Assembly (NCBI GenBank): GCA_027625915.1
Contig: JANTQA010000012.1
Location: 10,123,501 to 10,187,500 of the forward strand
Direction of reading: 5' to 3'
Length of the DNA stretch: 64,000 nucleotides
Source: Anaeramoeba flamelloides
Lineage: Eukaryota; Metamonada; Anaeramoebidae
Part shown: piece after piece, positions 1 through 13,600 of the stretch
Position numbering within the stretch: the first letter of the stretch is position 1
Layout: each line of letters begins with the position of its first letter
The notes under the pieces: generated by a model
Told to the model about the DNA's origin: nothing
Seen by the model: the letters and a program-made list of their open reading frames with translations, nothing else
The model's database searches: none
Translations under genes and position numbers: made by a program

Positions 1-840
1 CCAACACTTAAATTTTTTTGGCTTTTTGTTCAAAAATATGTCTATTACTACTGTTCGAAAAAAGTGAGAACTAAAAATTTAAAAAAGTGTTACTCTTTTC
101 AGTCATTTGAATGAAACTTTTTTAAAACAGCTACAATATTTTTCAGAAAGTTTTTGAAATATGCACCACCAAGGTTTAATTTTTACTAAATTTTATCAAG
201 AATTGAACTTATTGTGCATTTCCATGAGAATATTACGGATTCCAAACCAACTTTATTCTTAAAAAAATGGGAATAGTAAACACACCTTCAGTTTTGTTTG
301 AGATCGCATTCTTTTTAATATTTGATCATTTTTAAATTAAAAAAAAATCAATTTTTTTAAGGACACGCTTTGTAGTTAAGTTTCAAAGGACAATTAAACA
401 ATAAAGAAAAAAAGATTATATTATTATTGTTTGAGGAGATATGTCCTTAAGGATTTTCAAGAGAGAGCAAATCATATTTCCAATTAAATAAGAAAATTTT
501 AGATTCAAAACAAATAAATATGATTCATTGTTAATTAAAGAATAATAAAAAGGTATTATTTTTCTCTCAACAGTTAGATTTATTAAATTTTTTTATTTTT
601 TAAAAAATAAATGAATTTTGGTTGTTAAACAAAAAATCAAAACACTGCTTTCCACTTTATTATTTTATTAAAAAGGTTCAATTAATAAATATTAAAGAAA
701 ATATCAATGAAACGAGAAAAATTGAGTAAAGTATTATTTGAAATTATAAAAACAAATTAAAAACACCCGAATTAAAATTTTTAAAAGAAATATGGAAAAT
801 ATTCCAAAATTCAGAAATTAAATTTTGGAAAAATTTATTA
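1..840. other. gene-free A+T-rich flank
   Basis: No coding frame with recognisable protein similarity is seen on either strand. At 563-577 the sequence tttctctcaacagtta matches the outer end of the terminal inverted repeat of the 459-bp element at 28,418-28,876. It may be a leftover terminus of the same family, but only about 15 bases agree. Confidence 0.5.
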
Positions 841-1152
841 TTTTGCTACAAGGAAAAAATAAATTCTAAAAATTAAAGTTAGCCAAAACTACATATTGGA
901 TTCCAGTTATACATCTTTTATAAATTATTTTTTTCCAAGTTATGATAATTTTATGTAATTGGGAAAAGATAGCTAATAAACTCATTAAGATTTGAATACC
1001 CCGCCTTTTCAAAATTACCAACCTTTGAAAAAAATACGACTATTTTTAGGTGTATTTTTTTATTGAAATAAGTTGCAATGAATGAATTTTAGATTGAACA
1101 TTAAGAAAGAAAAAAGAATAAATGTTAAAGCAATTTGCAGAAAAAAACAAGG
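841..1152 (+). repeat. dispersed repeat R1, copy 1
   Basis: About 310 bases align almost end to end, in the same orientation, with 38,264-38,582. Shared blocks include ctacaaggaa, catcttttataaa, aaactcattaagatttgaat, a run beginning taattttatgtaatt, and caatttgcagaaaaaaa. Similarity stops abruptly just after the ggaat that follows caatttgcag. No open frame, terminal inverted repeat or tail is visible, so the class of element is unknown. Confidence 0.75.
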
Positions 1153-2103
1153 AATATATATATGTCCTTAATAAAATTAAGCACTATTTTTTTCTGATTA
1201 ATATTTTCGAAATTAAGTTCATAACTTAATTCAATTAACCACTGTGATAATTTTTTTAGAATAAAAACACTCTCAACTTTTGAATATCGAAAATATTTTT
1301 TGAAATTACTGTGAACTTTTTTATTTTTTTTTGAAAAATTTGGGTTGAGAAAAGTTTGAAATCAATGAATAAGTTGATATATTAAATTAGAATGCTTTTC
1401 CAGAAAGTTTATCCTTTTAGTACAACTTTTTTTTTAATTTTACCATTTAAAACTAAAAAAAAACATTTGAGTACCAAATTAGTGCCTTTTGTGAAAAGAA
1501 AATTCCCATAATTTAGAATTTGTTTTTGTAAATGAGTTAAAACAAGATAGTGAATCAAAAAATATACATAATTTCAACTTTGAATTCAATGATTTTGGCA
1601 AAAAATGTTTTCAAGAAAAAGTTAAATTGAAACTTTATATATTTTTATTTTTTCATTTAGTTTTTTTAATTGTATTAATGGAAAGTATTTGATCAGTTTT
1701 CCATTTTTAGTGTTTTTTGGGTCGTAGGGACATATATAAATTCAAACATGGAAAAAAATAAAATTTTGTAAATAAATATTTTTTATAATTGACCTTTGAA
1801 GAACAAATAAGAAATAAGTAGTATAATAAAAATCAAAGAATAGTTGATATACGTAATGAAGCTAAACTAATTAATCTTATTATTTTCATAAAAATTGAAA
1901 AACTAAATTTCTTTGGTACACACACTGAAAAAAACAACAATGTACATTTTGATCTTCAAGATCAAAGATCAAAGAAAATTCGAATAGAAATCAATATAAT
2001 TTTACTACAATCATTCTCGCTGTTTCAATAACATTAGAAAAACACGTTTTTACTTTGTGACTTTTGATCTTTCTTGAGAAAAAATTTTACAAATGAATTA
2101 GTA

Positions 2104-3166
2104 AACTCAATTCCAAAAATTGGGGCACACCTTCAAAATCAATTTAATTCCAAGAAAAGTGATATTTGACTCTTAAATAGAAACATTAGATATTAACAAT
2201 CAATGTAAATAATTTTAAAGTTAATTATTTATCATTTTTTTTCATTATTTTTTGATTTTTGATTTTCAATAATTTTTTTGATTTTTTTTGTATTCTTTTT
2301 TTTTTCAAATAAAAAAAAAATTTTCTTTTTTTTTCAAAACATTTCGAAAATCTCAAAATCACTTTAAAATGAAATTTAAAAGTTTTCATTCTGATCACAA
2401 AAAAAATTTTTTTTTTTTCTCTCAAAAAGAAAAAAGATTCTTTTTTTATCGAGAAAAAATTTTTTTGAAAAAAAATCATGATATGGTGTGCTAGGACACA
2501 TGGCCTACAAACAGACCTTATTATTATTAATGGAAGTGTGAATACTGAATGTAATATTAATGATATTATCAAAAAAATCAAAGCAAATTCAACTCGCTAA
2601 TTCAAAATATAGTAAGTCGAAATGGATTTTCCAAAAGGATGGAGCTTGTCCACATACCTCAAAAAAAAAACTCAAACTTACTTAAATCGGGGGTGTAATG
2701 TTCTGGACCCTTGACCCCCAATTTCACAAGATTTAAATCCAATTGGGAATTTATGGATACTAAACTGAAAAATTGTAACCAAAAAACGAAGAAGAATTTT
2801 TAAAATTTTCACTAATGTATGAAATACTTTGAGTTGGGAAACCTAAGATAATTAGTAAACTCTATATTTAAAAGGATAGATTTAGTTATCAAAAGACAAG
2901 CTGAATCTATTAATAGTTTTTATTAATTTTTCTTTCAATAAAAATGGATTTTTTGGTAACCGTGTTCCAAAAATAGGGGCACACTTTTTTTTATTTTTTC
3001 TTTTTTATTTTTCGAATTGAATTTTAAATTTACTATAAAATATATAAATAGTATTAATTAAATATTTTCGGGTCTTTTATTATATTAATGTTCAAGTATC
3101 ATGTATTTTGGAGTATATTTTTATTAATGTAATTTTTTTTTGTGTCCCATTTTTTGGAATTGAGTT
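2104..3166 (+). mobile_element. decayed Tc1/mariner transposon
   Basis: The ends are inverted repeats starting AACTCAATTCCAAAAA and continuing into TGGGGCACA (left) or TGGGACACA (right). Each end is flanked by TA (2102-2103 and 3167-3168), the target duplication of the Tc1/mariner superfamily. Inside, on the + strand, pieces of a DDE transposase can be read in shifting frames: IINGSVNTECNIND near 2520-2570, then FQKDGACPHTSKKK near 2625-2670, then a DLNPI..LW stretch near 2725-2755, which is the classic catalytic-region signature. Several stops and frame changes plus long A/T runs at 2225-2480 show it is inactive. A second left-type end (TTCCAAAAATAGGGGCACAC) at 2965-2984 suggests a nested or deleted sibling copy. 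Confidence 0.75.
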
Positions 3167-3354
3167 TATTATCAAAAAAAAAAATCGAAAAAAATAAAAA
3201 AGCAAAATGTAGAAAAAATGATTTCAATTTTCAAATTTCCAAATTAAATTTTTTCTTCAAATATCCAATCAAATCCTTTAAATACATACAATTCACCCAT
3301 TACAACTAGGCCATTTTGCTGTAAAATAGTTTAGAACCCTTCCATTTTAATCAT

Positions 3355-4110
3355 CTTTTTCCGTTAGGTTTTTTTTACTTTTTGAAATAAACAGAAAAAA
3401 CAAGAAATTTTCGGTTTATTTCAAAAAGTAAAAAAAACCGCCGTTAGCTTTTCCATAATTTAAAAGAATTGAGGAAAATCTATGATTTTTCTCCATTCTT
3501 TCGAATTCTGAAAAAGCTAGGCACTTTACGGACACTTTTCGTTAGGTTTTTTCTTTAATTTTTTATTTGTTTAGAAAATCTGTTGATTTTAAGAAACAAA
3601 AACAAGAATTAAAAAAAAGAAAAACCATTTAGATTTTCCAGACTTTACAAGAATATAGTAAAATCTTTGATTTTACTCAACCCCCTTTAATCCTCGAAAA
3701 GCCCCGTTAGATTTTCTTGAGACTTCTGTTTATTTGTGAAGTGTTCTAGGTTTTTTTGAGGTTTTCTATTTTATTTGTGAAGTGTTCTAGGTTTTTTTGA
3801 GGTTTTCTATTTTATTTGGCAAATCTATCGATTTTCCAAATAAATAGAAAACTCAAAAAAACCTAACGAAAATATATTGATTTTAAAAATAAACAGTAAA
3901 CTCAGGAAATGTCCTCAGAATTTAAAATAATAGAGAAAATCTTAAATTTTTACAAAATTCTTTTAAATACTGGAAAACCTAACGAAAATCTATTGATTTT
4001 CCAAATCAAAACAAAAACGTCAAGAAAACTGCCGTTAACTTTTCCACAATTTAAAAGAATTAAGTACAATCTTTGATTTTATTCAATTCTTTTAAATTGT
4101 GGAAAAGCTA
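3355..4110. repeat. palindromic cassette array, locus 1
   Basis: A chain of long, nearly perfect inverted repeats. Type B units pair ggttttttttactttttgaa (3368 on) with its complement at 3420-3438, and a taggtttttttgag arm (3788 on) with its complement near 3850-3864. Type A units pair arms built on ttttaaattctggaaaag and aattgagtaaaatc, at 3448-3518 and 4037-4108. Units are joined by short links such as ccgttag and gctaggcactt. A 41-base segment is exactly duplicated at 3731-3812. Related arrays lie at 15.3, 55.2 and 59.3 kb. No open frame is present. Confidence 0.8.
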
Positions 4111-4870
4111 TGTACTTGAAGGAACCCTATAGCACGACTGTTTATTGATTTCATTATTATTATATTTTAATATTTTTTAAATCTTCTTAGACCTTTCCAG
4201 CCAGAAAAATTTATTATTAAATTTTCTCTCAATTGATTTAGATTTGCATACTGTTAAATTCATATTTATTTAATAAACTTTTTAATTCGTTTTAAATTTT
4301 ACAAAATTTTTTTGCACAAGCTTTGAAGAAAGTATTCTATTATTTTAAATATGAAGGAACTTTGTAAAATTGGGTTGACTTCATAAGATTCTTTCTCTTG
4401 AATTGTTTTTTAAGTTGAGTTAATTTATTACAAAATGGGAAATTGAACTAAAAATTTTCAGTTATTTATATGACTTTATCAGTATTGAATAATTAAAAGT
4501 TTTCTATTTTCCAATTAATATTTTCATTATCTGATTTGAAAATGTTAAATTTTTCAATGAAATATGTTCAAAACCCAGAATTTTTAATTTTTTTTTTAGT
4601 TTAGATCTTCTTCTAAAAATTGAAGTTCTAACCTGAGAACGATAAATAATTTATATATTTATTAAAAAATCACAATAATACATTTAGATCTAGAACATAT
4701 TCAAGGAATTCGAATTTCAAATAAAACAACAATAAAAAAAAATTAAACATATTCTAAATCATTAAACAAAAATCTTTAATTGTTTAATAAATTAATTTTT
4801 TCATCTCAAAAATCTCTTTAAATATATATATATATATATATCTTATAATTATTAACAAACAAACAAATTA
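4111..4870. promoter_or_regulatory. SMG1 upstream region
   Basis: No gene is seen in this stretch. It becomes very A/T-rich toward the SMG1 start, with a (TA)n run at about 4822-4841 and an A/C-rich leader (aacaaacaaacaaattaATG) directly before the first codon. The promoter of SMG1 most likely lies here, but no individual element can be recognised. Confidence 0.35.
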
Positions 4871-7555
4871 ATGAATTTTTATGAATCAAAAAAATCTAAA
4901 AGAGATAATAAAATCAGAAAGGCATGTTTTCAATTATTTTTAACAATCGGAGAACGGCCAGCGCTTACTTATAAATTTTATGATTGGATTTTAAAAAAAT
5001 GCACCAAATCATATAACGAATTGTATTTAGAATTAATTATATTATTACGGACATCAATTGAAGATAATAAAAAAAAGCTAATGTTAAAGGACGCAAAGAG
5101 TTTATTGCACCAAATTGAAAATTTGCTTAAAGGGAATGAATCTATAAATATCATTATCGAATATTTAAAGATCATTAAAATATTTTTTGGCAAATTCTTT
5201 TTAAAATTATCAAATCATTTCAAGCCTTTAGTCTTGGTTATAATTGGCTTTAAAATCTCACCAAAATTATCTTTACAAATTGAGCCATATTTTGAGGAAT
5301 GCTTTTCAAAGATTTGGAAAATTCAAAATTCACTAGTTTTAGAAATTTTAGGAGAAATCATAGCAGAAATGAAGTTAATCAAGAAATGGAATCGAATAAA
5401 TAATGAAAGATTTAAAGTGATTACATCATATTTTTTAAAAATATTAACTTTAATTAATCAAAATTCCATTAATGAAATTCAATTAAGTATGGTCATTAAA
5501 TCTTTTATTGAATGTTACCAAAAGATCCATCTAAAATATGAACCAACCTTTTCAGTATTAAATGGTTGTCAAATGATAGAAAGTCTATTCAAAATTTTAA
5601 TTGAAAAAAATTTAATCAAAATTTTTCCTCAAATTGAATTTTTAATTCAATTTTATTTTTTTAATTCTGGTTGTTCAGAAAAAAAAATGGAAAGATTATT
5701 AAAAATTAATTTCCAAATCATTGAAAAACTTGAATCTTTTATTTATTTTAATGATTTAAAATATTTAGTTTTAAATAAAGAATTTTTAAATCTTAGATTT
5801 CATAGAAATGAAAAAATTTGTTCTTATATTATCCAAACTATCATTGGAGTAATTAATAAAGAAAATCAATATTATAAAAACGAATATGGAAATATTGAAA
5901 AGGAAAATGAGATAAGAAAAGAAACGAAAAGCGTAAAGAGTGGAGTGGTAGGATTAGAGAGTGTAGAAACCGGTTTAAATAAAAATTATTTTCCACAATA
6001 TAATCAAATCAACACTAATAGTTATCCAACTTATCCAACAAATAATAATTCAACTCAATTCAACTCTGATTTAAATACTGGAAATGCTCTATTATTTAGT
6101 ATTGAGAATAATAAAATAAAAACAATGAATATAAAAAATGGAAACGAAAATGAAAACGAAAATTCGAAAGAAAATTTGAAAGAAGAAGAAATATTATTTA
6201 TATTTAGCAATGAAAATAAAAAAAAATCAATTGATAATAATCAAGGAAAGGAAAAGCAAATAGAAAAGGAAACAGAAAAGGAAACAGAAAAGGAAATAAA
6301 AAAGGGAACAGAAAAGGAAACCGAAAAGGAAATAAAAAAGGGGGGATATCAGGAAAAGGAAAAAGAAAAAGAAGAGGAAACAGTCGGGAGAAAGGGAAAA
6401 GAAATTAAAAAGGATAAAGAAATTAAAAAAGATCAAGAAAATCAAAAAGTAAATCTTATTTTAACTGAAAAAAAAAGCGACAATTTATTATTTAAAGTAG
6501 ATCAAGGACAAGACAAATTATTATTTGTTTTTAATCCAAATTCAAATTTATTTCAGGAAAACAAAATTTTAACAACCTCTACAAATAACGAAAATTCAAA
6601 TCAAAGTCATAATATTATTGATATCAACGAAAATAAAAGCAATAATTTCAAAAATTCCTATAAAAATAGCAATAATAATGTAAACTATAATACTAATGAA
6701 ATTATGAATGTTAATGATAAAACTAATAAAAATGAAACTTTGTTATTTCATTTCCAACCAAAAATTAAACCAAGAAATTATTTAACAAAAAAAATTCTTT
6801 TAAAAATTAATATTGATAATGAAAAGAATTTCCAATCAAATTTTAATATTTTGAAAATGTGTAATTTATCTGAATTAGAAATGAATAATAGCTTTTATGA
6901 GCTCTGTTTTTTAACAAAAAAGAAAATATTAAAATCTCAATCAATTAAAGCAATTATTTTAAAAGAACTTATTTCCAAAGAATTAGTAGGATATGAAAAT
7001 TATATTAATTATTTTTTTGAAACAATTAATTTAGGAAAATTTAATCTTAAAAATAAAAAAGATTATTTAATTTTTTTAAATTTAATTATTGAAAAAAAAT
7101 TAATAACAAAAATTCAATTCAAAAGAAAATCAATATTTGAATGTTTATTGCCATTTTTATTAAATTCAAATAAAATTATTAAATATGAAACTCTTAAAAT
7201 ATTTATTAAAATCCAATTAATTTTGTCTGAAATGTTTAGTAATAAGGAAAATTTACAACTTTTAGAAATTTGTTTATTACAATTGAATGAAAAAAATAAA
7301 AATATTCAAGAAAAATCTTTAAAATTATTATCTTTAATTCCTATTGTTAATCAAATATATTTTGATTTTCCACCAGATTTTCTAAAGGTTAAAGAACGGA
7401 ATAAAATGATTAAAGAATTTAGAAATAGTACTATTTCTTCTGAGCAATTTAGACAACTGTTAATTTATTTTTCAATACCAAATAATAATTCTGATCATAT
7501 TAAAAATTTTTTAAAAAGAATTTATAATTTATCTGGTTATTCATCTAATAATAAT

Positions 7556-7640
<85 letters not shown>

Positions 7641-10600
7641 GAAATAGAAGCGAAAATGAAATGATTAATTTAAAAAATAATAGATCTGAACTTTTTTATT
7701 TTTCTTTATTACAAATTTCATTATATTGTATTGATAATAATCTTCAAACGATATTTGGAAACCCAAATGATACTTTAAAAGCTTTTGAAATCTTTTTAAA
7801 AAAATCATTTAACAATAATTCATCTGAAGACATTAACGGGAAAGTGTTTTTACAAATTATAAACCATTTGGAAAGAGAAATTCTTAATTCTTCTATTGGC
7901 TCGTTCTGTAACAACAACAACAATGATAATAATAATCTATTAAATAATAATACTAATGATAATAAAATTGAAACTTCAAATTTTTTTAAAAAAAACGCAC
8001 ATGTTTTTAAAGAATGGTTTTCTCGAATTAGGCCAATAATAATGATCGCTTCACAAAAGCAAGAGGATCATACTTCTGTAATTAGATATTCCTTTCTTCA
8101 TTTAAATGATTTGAAGTTATTACTCCCTGAAAAGATTCTTTTGGATTCAAAAAATGAGTTAATTAGAATCCGAATGGATTTAGAATGGACTTTATTTTTT
8201 TTAACAAGGGCATTAATTGAATTAGAGCAAGTTGGCGAATTAAAAGGTTTAGTATTTTTAATCAAAGAATTATTTAACGAATTTAGCGAATTACCATTAA
8301 AAGATTACACAATTTCTTGGTTATCAGCAACAATTTATTATGCTAAAAGGCAATATGAAAATTTTATTTCACAAATGAAAAATGTAATTACCAATTATAC
8401 TGATTTATATTTTAGTAATAAAAAGCAGGTTAATAAACAACAAATCGAAAATAAAAAGGAAAACATTCAAATTATCAACTGTAGTTACAATTATTTAATT
8501 GAATTATTAACCAATGGTTATTTAATGATTCAAAATAATTCTGAAATGATTAATTGGTTTGAGCGATTTAATCATAATTCAAAAAATGACAAAATTGAAA
8601 AATTATTTAATTTTAAAAAAAATTTTTTAGAAACCTTAACTAGCTTTAATTCCTTTGAAGCTAAGAAAACTTTAAAACAAAATAAAGAAAATTTCCAAAT
8701 TAATGGTATAAATATGAAGGAATTATTATTGATGATTTCAGGTGAAAGGGAAGATTACCAAATAATTAAAAATCTATTAATAAAAAAAATAAATAATGTT
8801 AAAGAAATGCCTTTAAAGCAAATTAATTTATTTATTAATGAATGGAAAATATTAAACTTTTTAAATAAAACTAAAAAATTTAATTTTGTAGAAAATGATG
8901 AATTTCATAATACTAATGATGATGATGATGATAGAATTAGAAATGTTAATATGAATGGGAATGGGAAAGGAACAAGGATTGATGTTCAAAAAATTTATTC
9001 TGACTCAAAATTTCAAAAATTAAAATTAACTACAAATAATTTAGTTTTTTTAAATTTTTTGGATAAGGCTTTTAATGAAAATTGGATCAAAAAAAAAATT
9101 TATAAAAATTATTTTCGTAATAAAAATTTTAATACAGCCTTTGGTTATTTAAACAAAGAAAAAAAAAACTTAAAAGGCAGTAATTGGTATAAAATAGCAA
9201 AAAATGATTTTTATTTAAAAAAAAATAATAATGAGAAAAGTAATGACTTTATTAATAAATATTTAAAAACAGAAAATTTAAAAGAAAAAAATAAATTAAA
9301 ATTAGTAAAGAAATTAAATGATAATAATAAAGGATCATTTAATTTTAACACTTATTTTGAAAATTATTTTGATAAAGATTCAAATAACTCGGAATTATGG
9401 TTATTTTATTCTGATTGGAATTATCAACAAATTAATCAATATTTGAAACAAAATCAACTCGGCGATAAAGAGAAAAAAAATGATTCAAATAAAATTAATG
9501 TAAAGGAGAATAAACAAATAGAGAAAAATGGTGTAGATGAAAAGTTACAAATAATGATAAAAAATGTCATTAATTCAATGATTAATTTTTTTAAATTTAA
9601 TGTCAAAAAAGAAATCTCCTTAACTTTAAAATTTATTAAAGTTCTTAGTTTAGTAAAAATTCCTAATGTATTTAAAAACAAAATTAAAGAATTAGGCAAA
9701 TATAATAATTTTTTGCCAATTGTTTCGAGAATTTTCAGTGAATTTCATAATGTAAATTCAAATGATGAATCAAAAGAATTGATAAAGGAATTATGTTTAC
9801 AATTATTAAATAATTATCCAGAAAAATTAATGATCCCAATTATAGTGGAGTCCTTAAATAATTTGAATAATGATCATTTAAAATTCTTATTTGGAGAATT
9901 GAAGATTAATAATTTAGATGTTTTTAATGAATCAATTAAATTTATTTATGAACTTGAACCAATGTCTTTATTACCTGAAGAAAAGTGGGAATCATTATTA
10001 TTAAGATTTAAACCAGGTAGTTCTTTTTTAAAATCATTAGCCACTGTTTCTAAAACAAAAGAAAAATATCAGCAATTCATGAAATCAACAATAAATAAAT
10101 TAGAAAAATTATTTTACAATCATTTTAATAATAATAAAAATAATGAAATTAATAATAATACTAATTTTATGGAAAAAGATAATACAAATGTAAATGAAAA
10201 TGTAAATGTAAATGTAAATGTAAATCAAAATGAAAATGTAAATGTAAATAAAAGTGAAAATGTAAATGGAAATGAAAATATAAATGAAAATCAAAATGTA
10301 AATAAAAGTGAAATTGGAAAAATTAAAACAAAGCATGAAGAATGGTTTGAAAAAACATTAATAAACGATATTGAAAATTCAATTCAGGAATTAAAGGAAC
10401 CGAAACATTTGGCGAATTTGGAATTATCTTACAAAAAAACGATTGGTCTATTGAATACATTACAAAATATATTAAAAAGAAAAAATTTAGAATTAAATAA
10501 TATTAGTCCAATCTTAACGAGTTTAAGAGTCAACCTTATACCGTTATTAAATTTCCAATCAAAAAATAACTCTTTAATAAAAATCAATAAAATATTAAAG

Positions 10601-13600
10601 AATGTGGAGATCATTCCAACCAAAACGAGGCCAAAAATACTGAATATTAAAAATGCAAGAGGTGAAATTTCCAAATATTTATTAAAAGGTAAGGATGACT
10701 TAAAATTGGACCAAAGAATTATTCAGTTATTTCATATCATTAATTTAATTGTTGATGGAAATCATCAAATTGAATTGTACTCTGTGATTCCATTATTAGG
10801 GAATTCCGGGTTAATTGAGATGGTTAAAAATGGAACGCCGTTATATTCTTTATATAAGAATTGGTATCAAAACGAAACAAAAATCATGAGTCCAACTAAG
10901 GAATATTATCTCCAATTAGAAAAATATTTCAAATTAAATAATATTGAAACAATAAATTTAAAAAATGAAAATATTAATGATAACAATAATGATAAAAAGG
11001 GGAACAGAAAGGATTGGCCTGTTGAAGTACTAAAACAGGTTTATACCGAATTAAGCAATCAAACACCACAGAATTTAATTTCGAAGGAATTTATTCAAAA
11101 TAGTTCGTCTACATATGATTGGTGGAATAAATTGTTAATCTATAAAAGATCTTTAGCAATCAATTCAATGGTTGGGCATCTTATTGGGCTTGGTGATCGT
11201 CATTTAGCAAATATATTAATTGATTTCAATTCCGGGAAAATGATTAATATTGATTTTAATGTGTGCTTTGAGAAGGGTAAGCGTTTATTAGTGCCCGAAA
11301 CTGTTCCCTTTAGATTAACTAATAACTTGATAAACTCTTTGGGGGTTAATGGGACCAATGGAACCTATTTTGCAAGTTGCAAAAAGTCCTTAAAAATATT
11401 AAAACGTAAAAAGCAAATTATAATGTTGACATTAGAAACATTCATTAATGATCCATTAAATGAATGGAAAACAAATGTTGCGGAAAGGTATAACCGAAAA
11501 ATGATTGAATTGGAAGTTTCCTTAATTGATTTTTGTTCTGAAATTAAAAATAGGAAAAAAATGTTTACTGATGCTAAAGATTTTTTTATCAAGCAAGTTG
11601 AGTTGTTGAAAAAAAAATTAAAAACAATTAAAAATAATTTCATCAAATATTGCGATTTGTATTTTCAATTAAATAAACATATCAAAGAAAAAAGTGAATT
11701 TAAAGATGAAATCACAAATATCAATAATCAAATAGACGATTATAAAAAATTATTCCACAAGGTTCAAAACGAAAATAAATATTTTTCAAAGCAAAGGTTT
11801 GAATTAATTGATCAATTAACATTGATTTCAGAAGAATTTGAAACAAATAATTCAAAAATTGAAAGCAAATTTATCACAAATTTATTAACTGGAAAGGATT
11901 TTGAAAATAATTATCAAATAATCAAATTGGAAATGGGGAAAATGAATAAATCAGATCCAATATTTTGGGATGCATTGTCTTCGTATACTAACATTGGTCA
12001 AGAGTTTTTAAAAACATCAAAAGAAATTGAAAATAAATGGAAAATAAATAATAGAAATAGAATAAATTTATTATTGTTCTGTTATAAATTATGTTTGAAA
12101 TACAAAAGATATTATTTAAAATTATTAATCAAGGATAATAAAGCCAATTTAAATTCAAAATATTATATTTGGTCAAATCATATAAATAATTTACTTGATC
12201 AACCAATAAATGATTTACCAAATTCTTTCCAATCAATTAAGAAAAGATATAGTAATTTATATAAAAATAATATTGATAATAAAAATGAGAAAGATCTTGT
12301 TAAGAAGAATAAGGAGAATGAAGAGGAAGAAAAAGAAAGGCAAGAACAAGAACAATTAAAAAAAAAAAAAAAATTGAATGCAATTATTAAAAAATTAAAA
12401 TTCTATAATGACAAAAAATTAAAGTGTTTCAATAAAATTGATAGTTCGAAAAAAAAATTACAAAATAACATTATGAAGGAATTAAATATTAAGAAAATTA
12501 ATTTAGATCTTGGAATATATCCAATTTTTTTAAATTCAATCAGTTCAATATTATTAATTTTAAAGGATAAAATGCAAAATTTTAATACAATTAATAATTA
12601 TGTGAAAATTTACCAACAATTTAAAAATATAATCGTTAAAATTGATTGTTTATTGAAGTCGGTTTCTAAAATTAGTCTAATAATTTTTAATCTTTTAGAA
12701 AACAATGAAGAATTGATATTTGCAGTTGAAAGTATTAATTTAATTCTAACAAAATTTAATGATATTAAAGAAAAATTAATTAATTTTGATCATCATAAAA
12801 TTAATCAAAAATGTAAATTCAATTTAAAAAATATTCAAATTCAAATTAATAATGTATTTCAAAATAATAATCAAGTAAAATCGGGAGAAGACCAATTTAT
12901 TTTTGAGAATAATTTCCAATGTTTTAAAGATTTGTTAATGAAAGATAGCCAATTATTTAATTTAAATAATCTGTTTATTGACTTAGAAAATTCTTTTGAT
13001 CAACTTAAAATGGGAACAATGATCAATTCAAACATTCCAATTGAAAAATTTTTTTTAATCCATAAATTAAATATTTTTGTTCAATTATTTGAAAAAAATA
13101 ATAAGAAGGATGAAGATGATATTGGAAAATCAATTGAAAACTTTTTGTCATTTTACATGAAACAATTATTGATACCGTTGTTTAATCAATTATTAAATCA
13201 ATTAATAAATATATTTCAAAAAAATGATAGTGATAATGATGATGAAAAAAAGAATGTTGTGCCAAGTTTATTAGAATTTTTGGGTTTACAAGAACAATTA
13301 AAAATAATCGAATCAAAATTAGTTGATTTAAATAATCTTAATAATGATGAGAAAGTTAATGATGAGAAAGAAGAAATAAAGAAAGGCAATGAGGATGAGT
13401 GGGAGGAGGAGAATTACAATTATTCTTATGATGATGTAATATTTCAAAAACAGCAAGAATTTAGTATAAAGGATAATAATTATAAACTATTTACAAGGGA
13501 AATTAAAAAATTATATTCAAAATTATCAAAAAATTTTAATTTAATGAATGGAATAGACAAAGAATTTATCAAAATTATACAAAAATCTTCAGATCTGTTT

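Noticed and set aside
2225-2581. Lys/Phe-rich frames on both strands
   Set aside because: They are produced by homopolymer runs inside the decayed Tc1/mariner element.
3355-4110. CRISPR-like array
   Set aside because: The repeats are long palindromes with variable arms and no unique spacers of constant length, in a eukaryotic setting.
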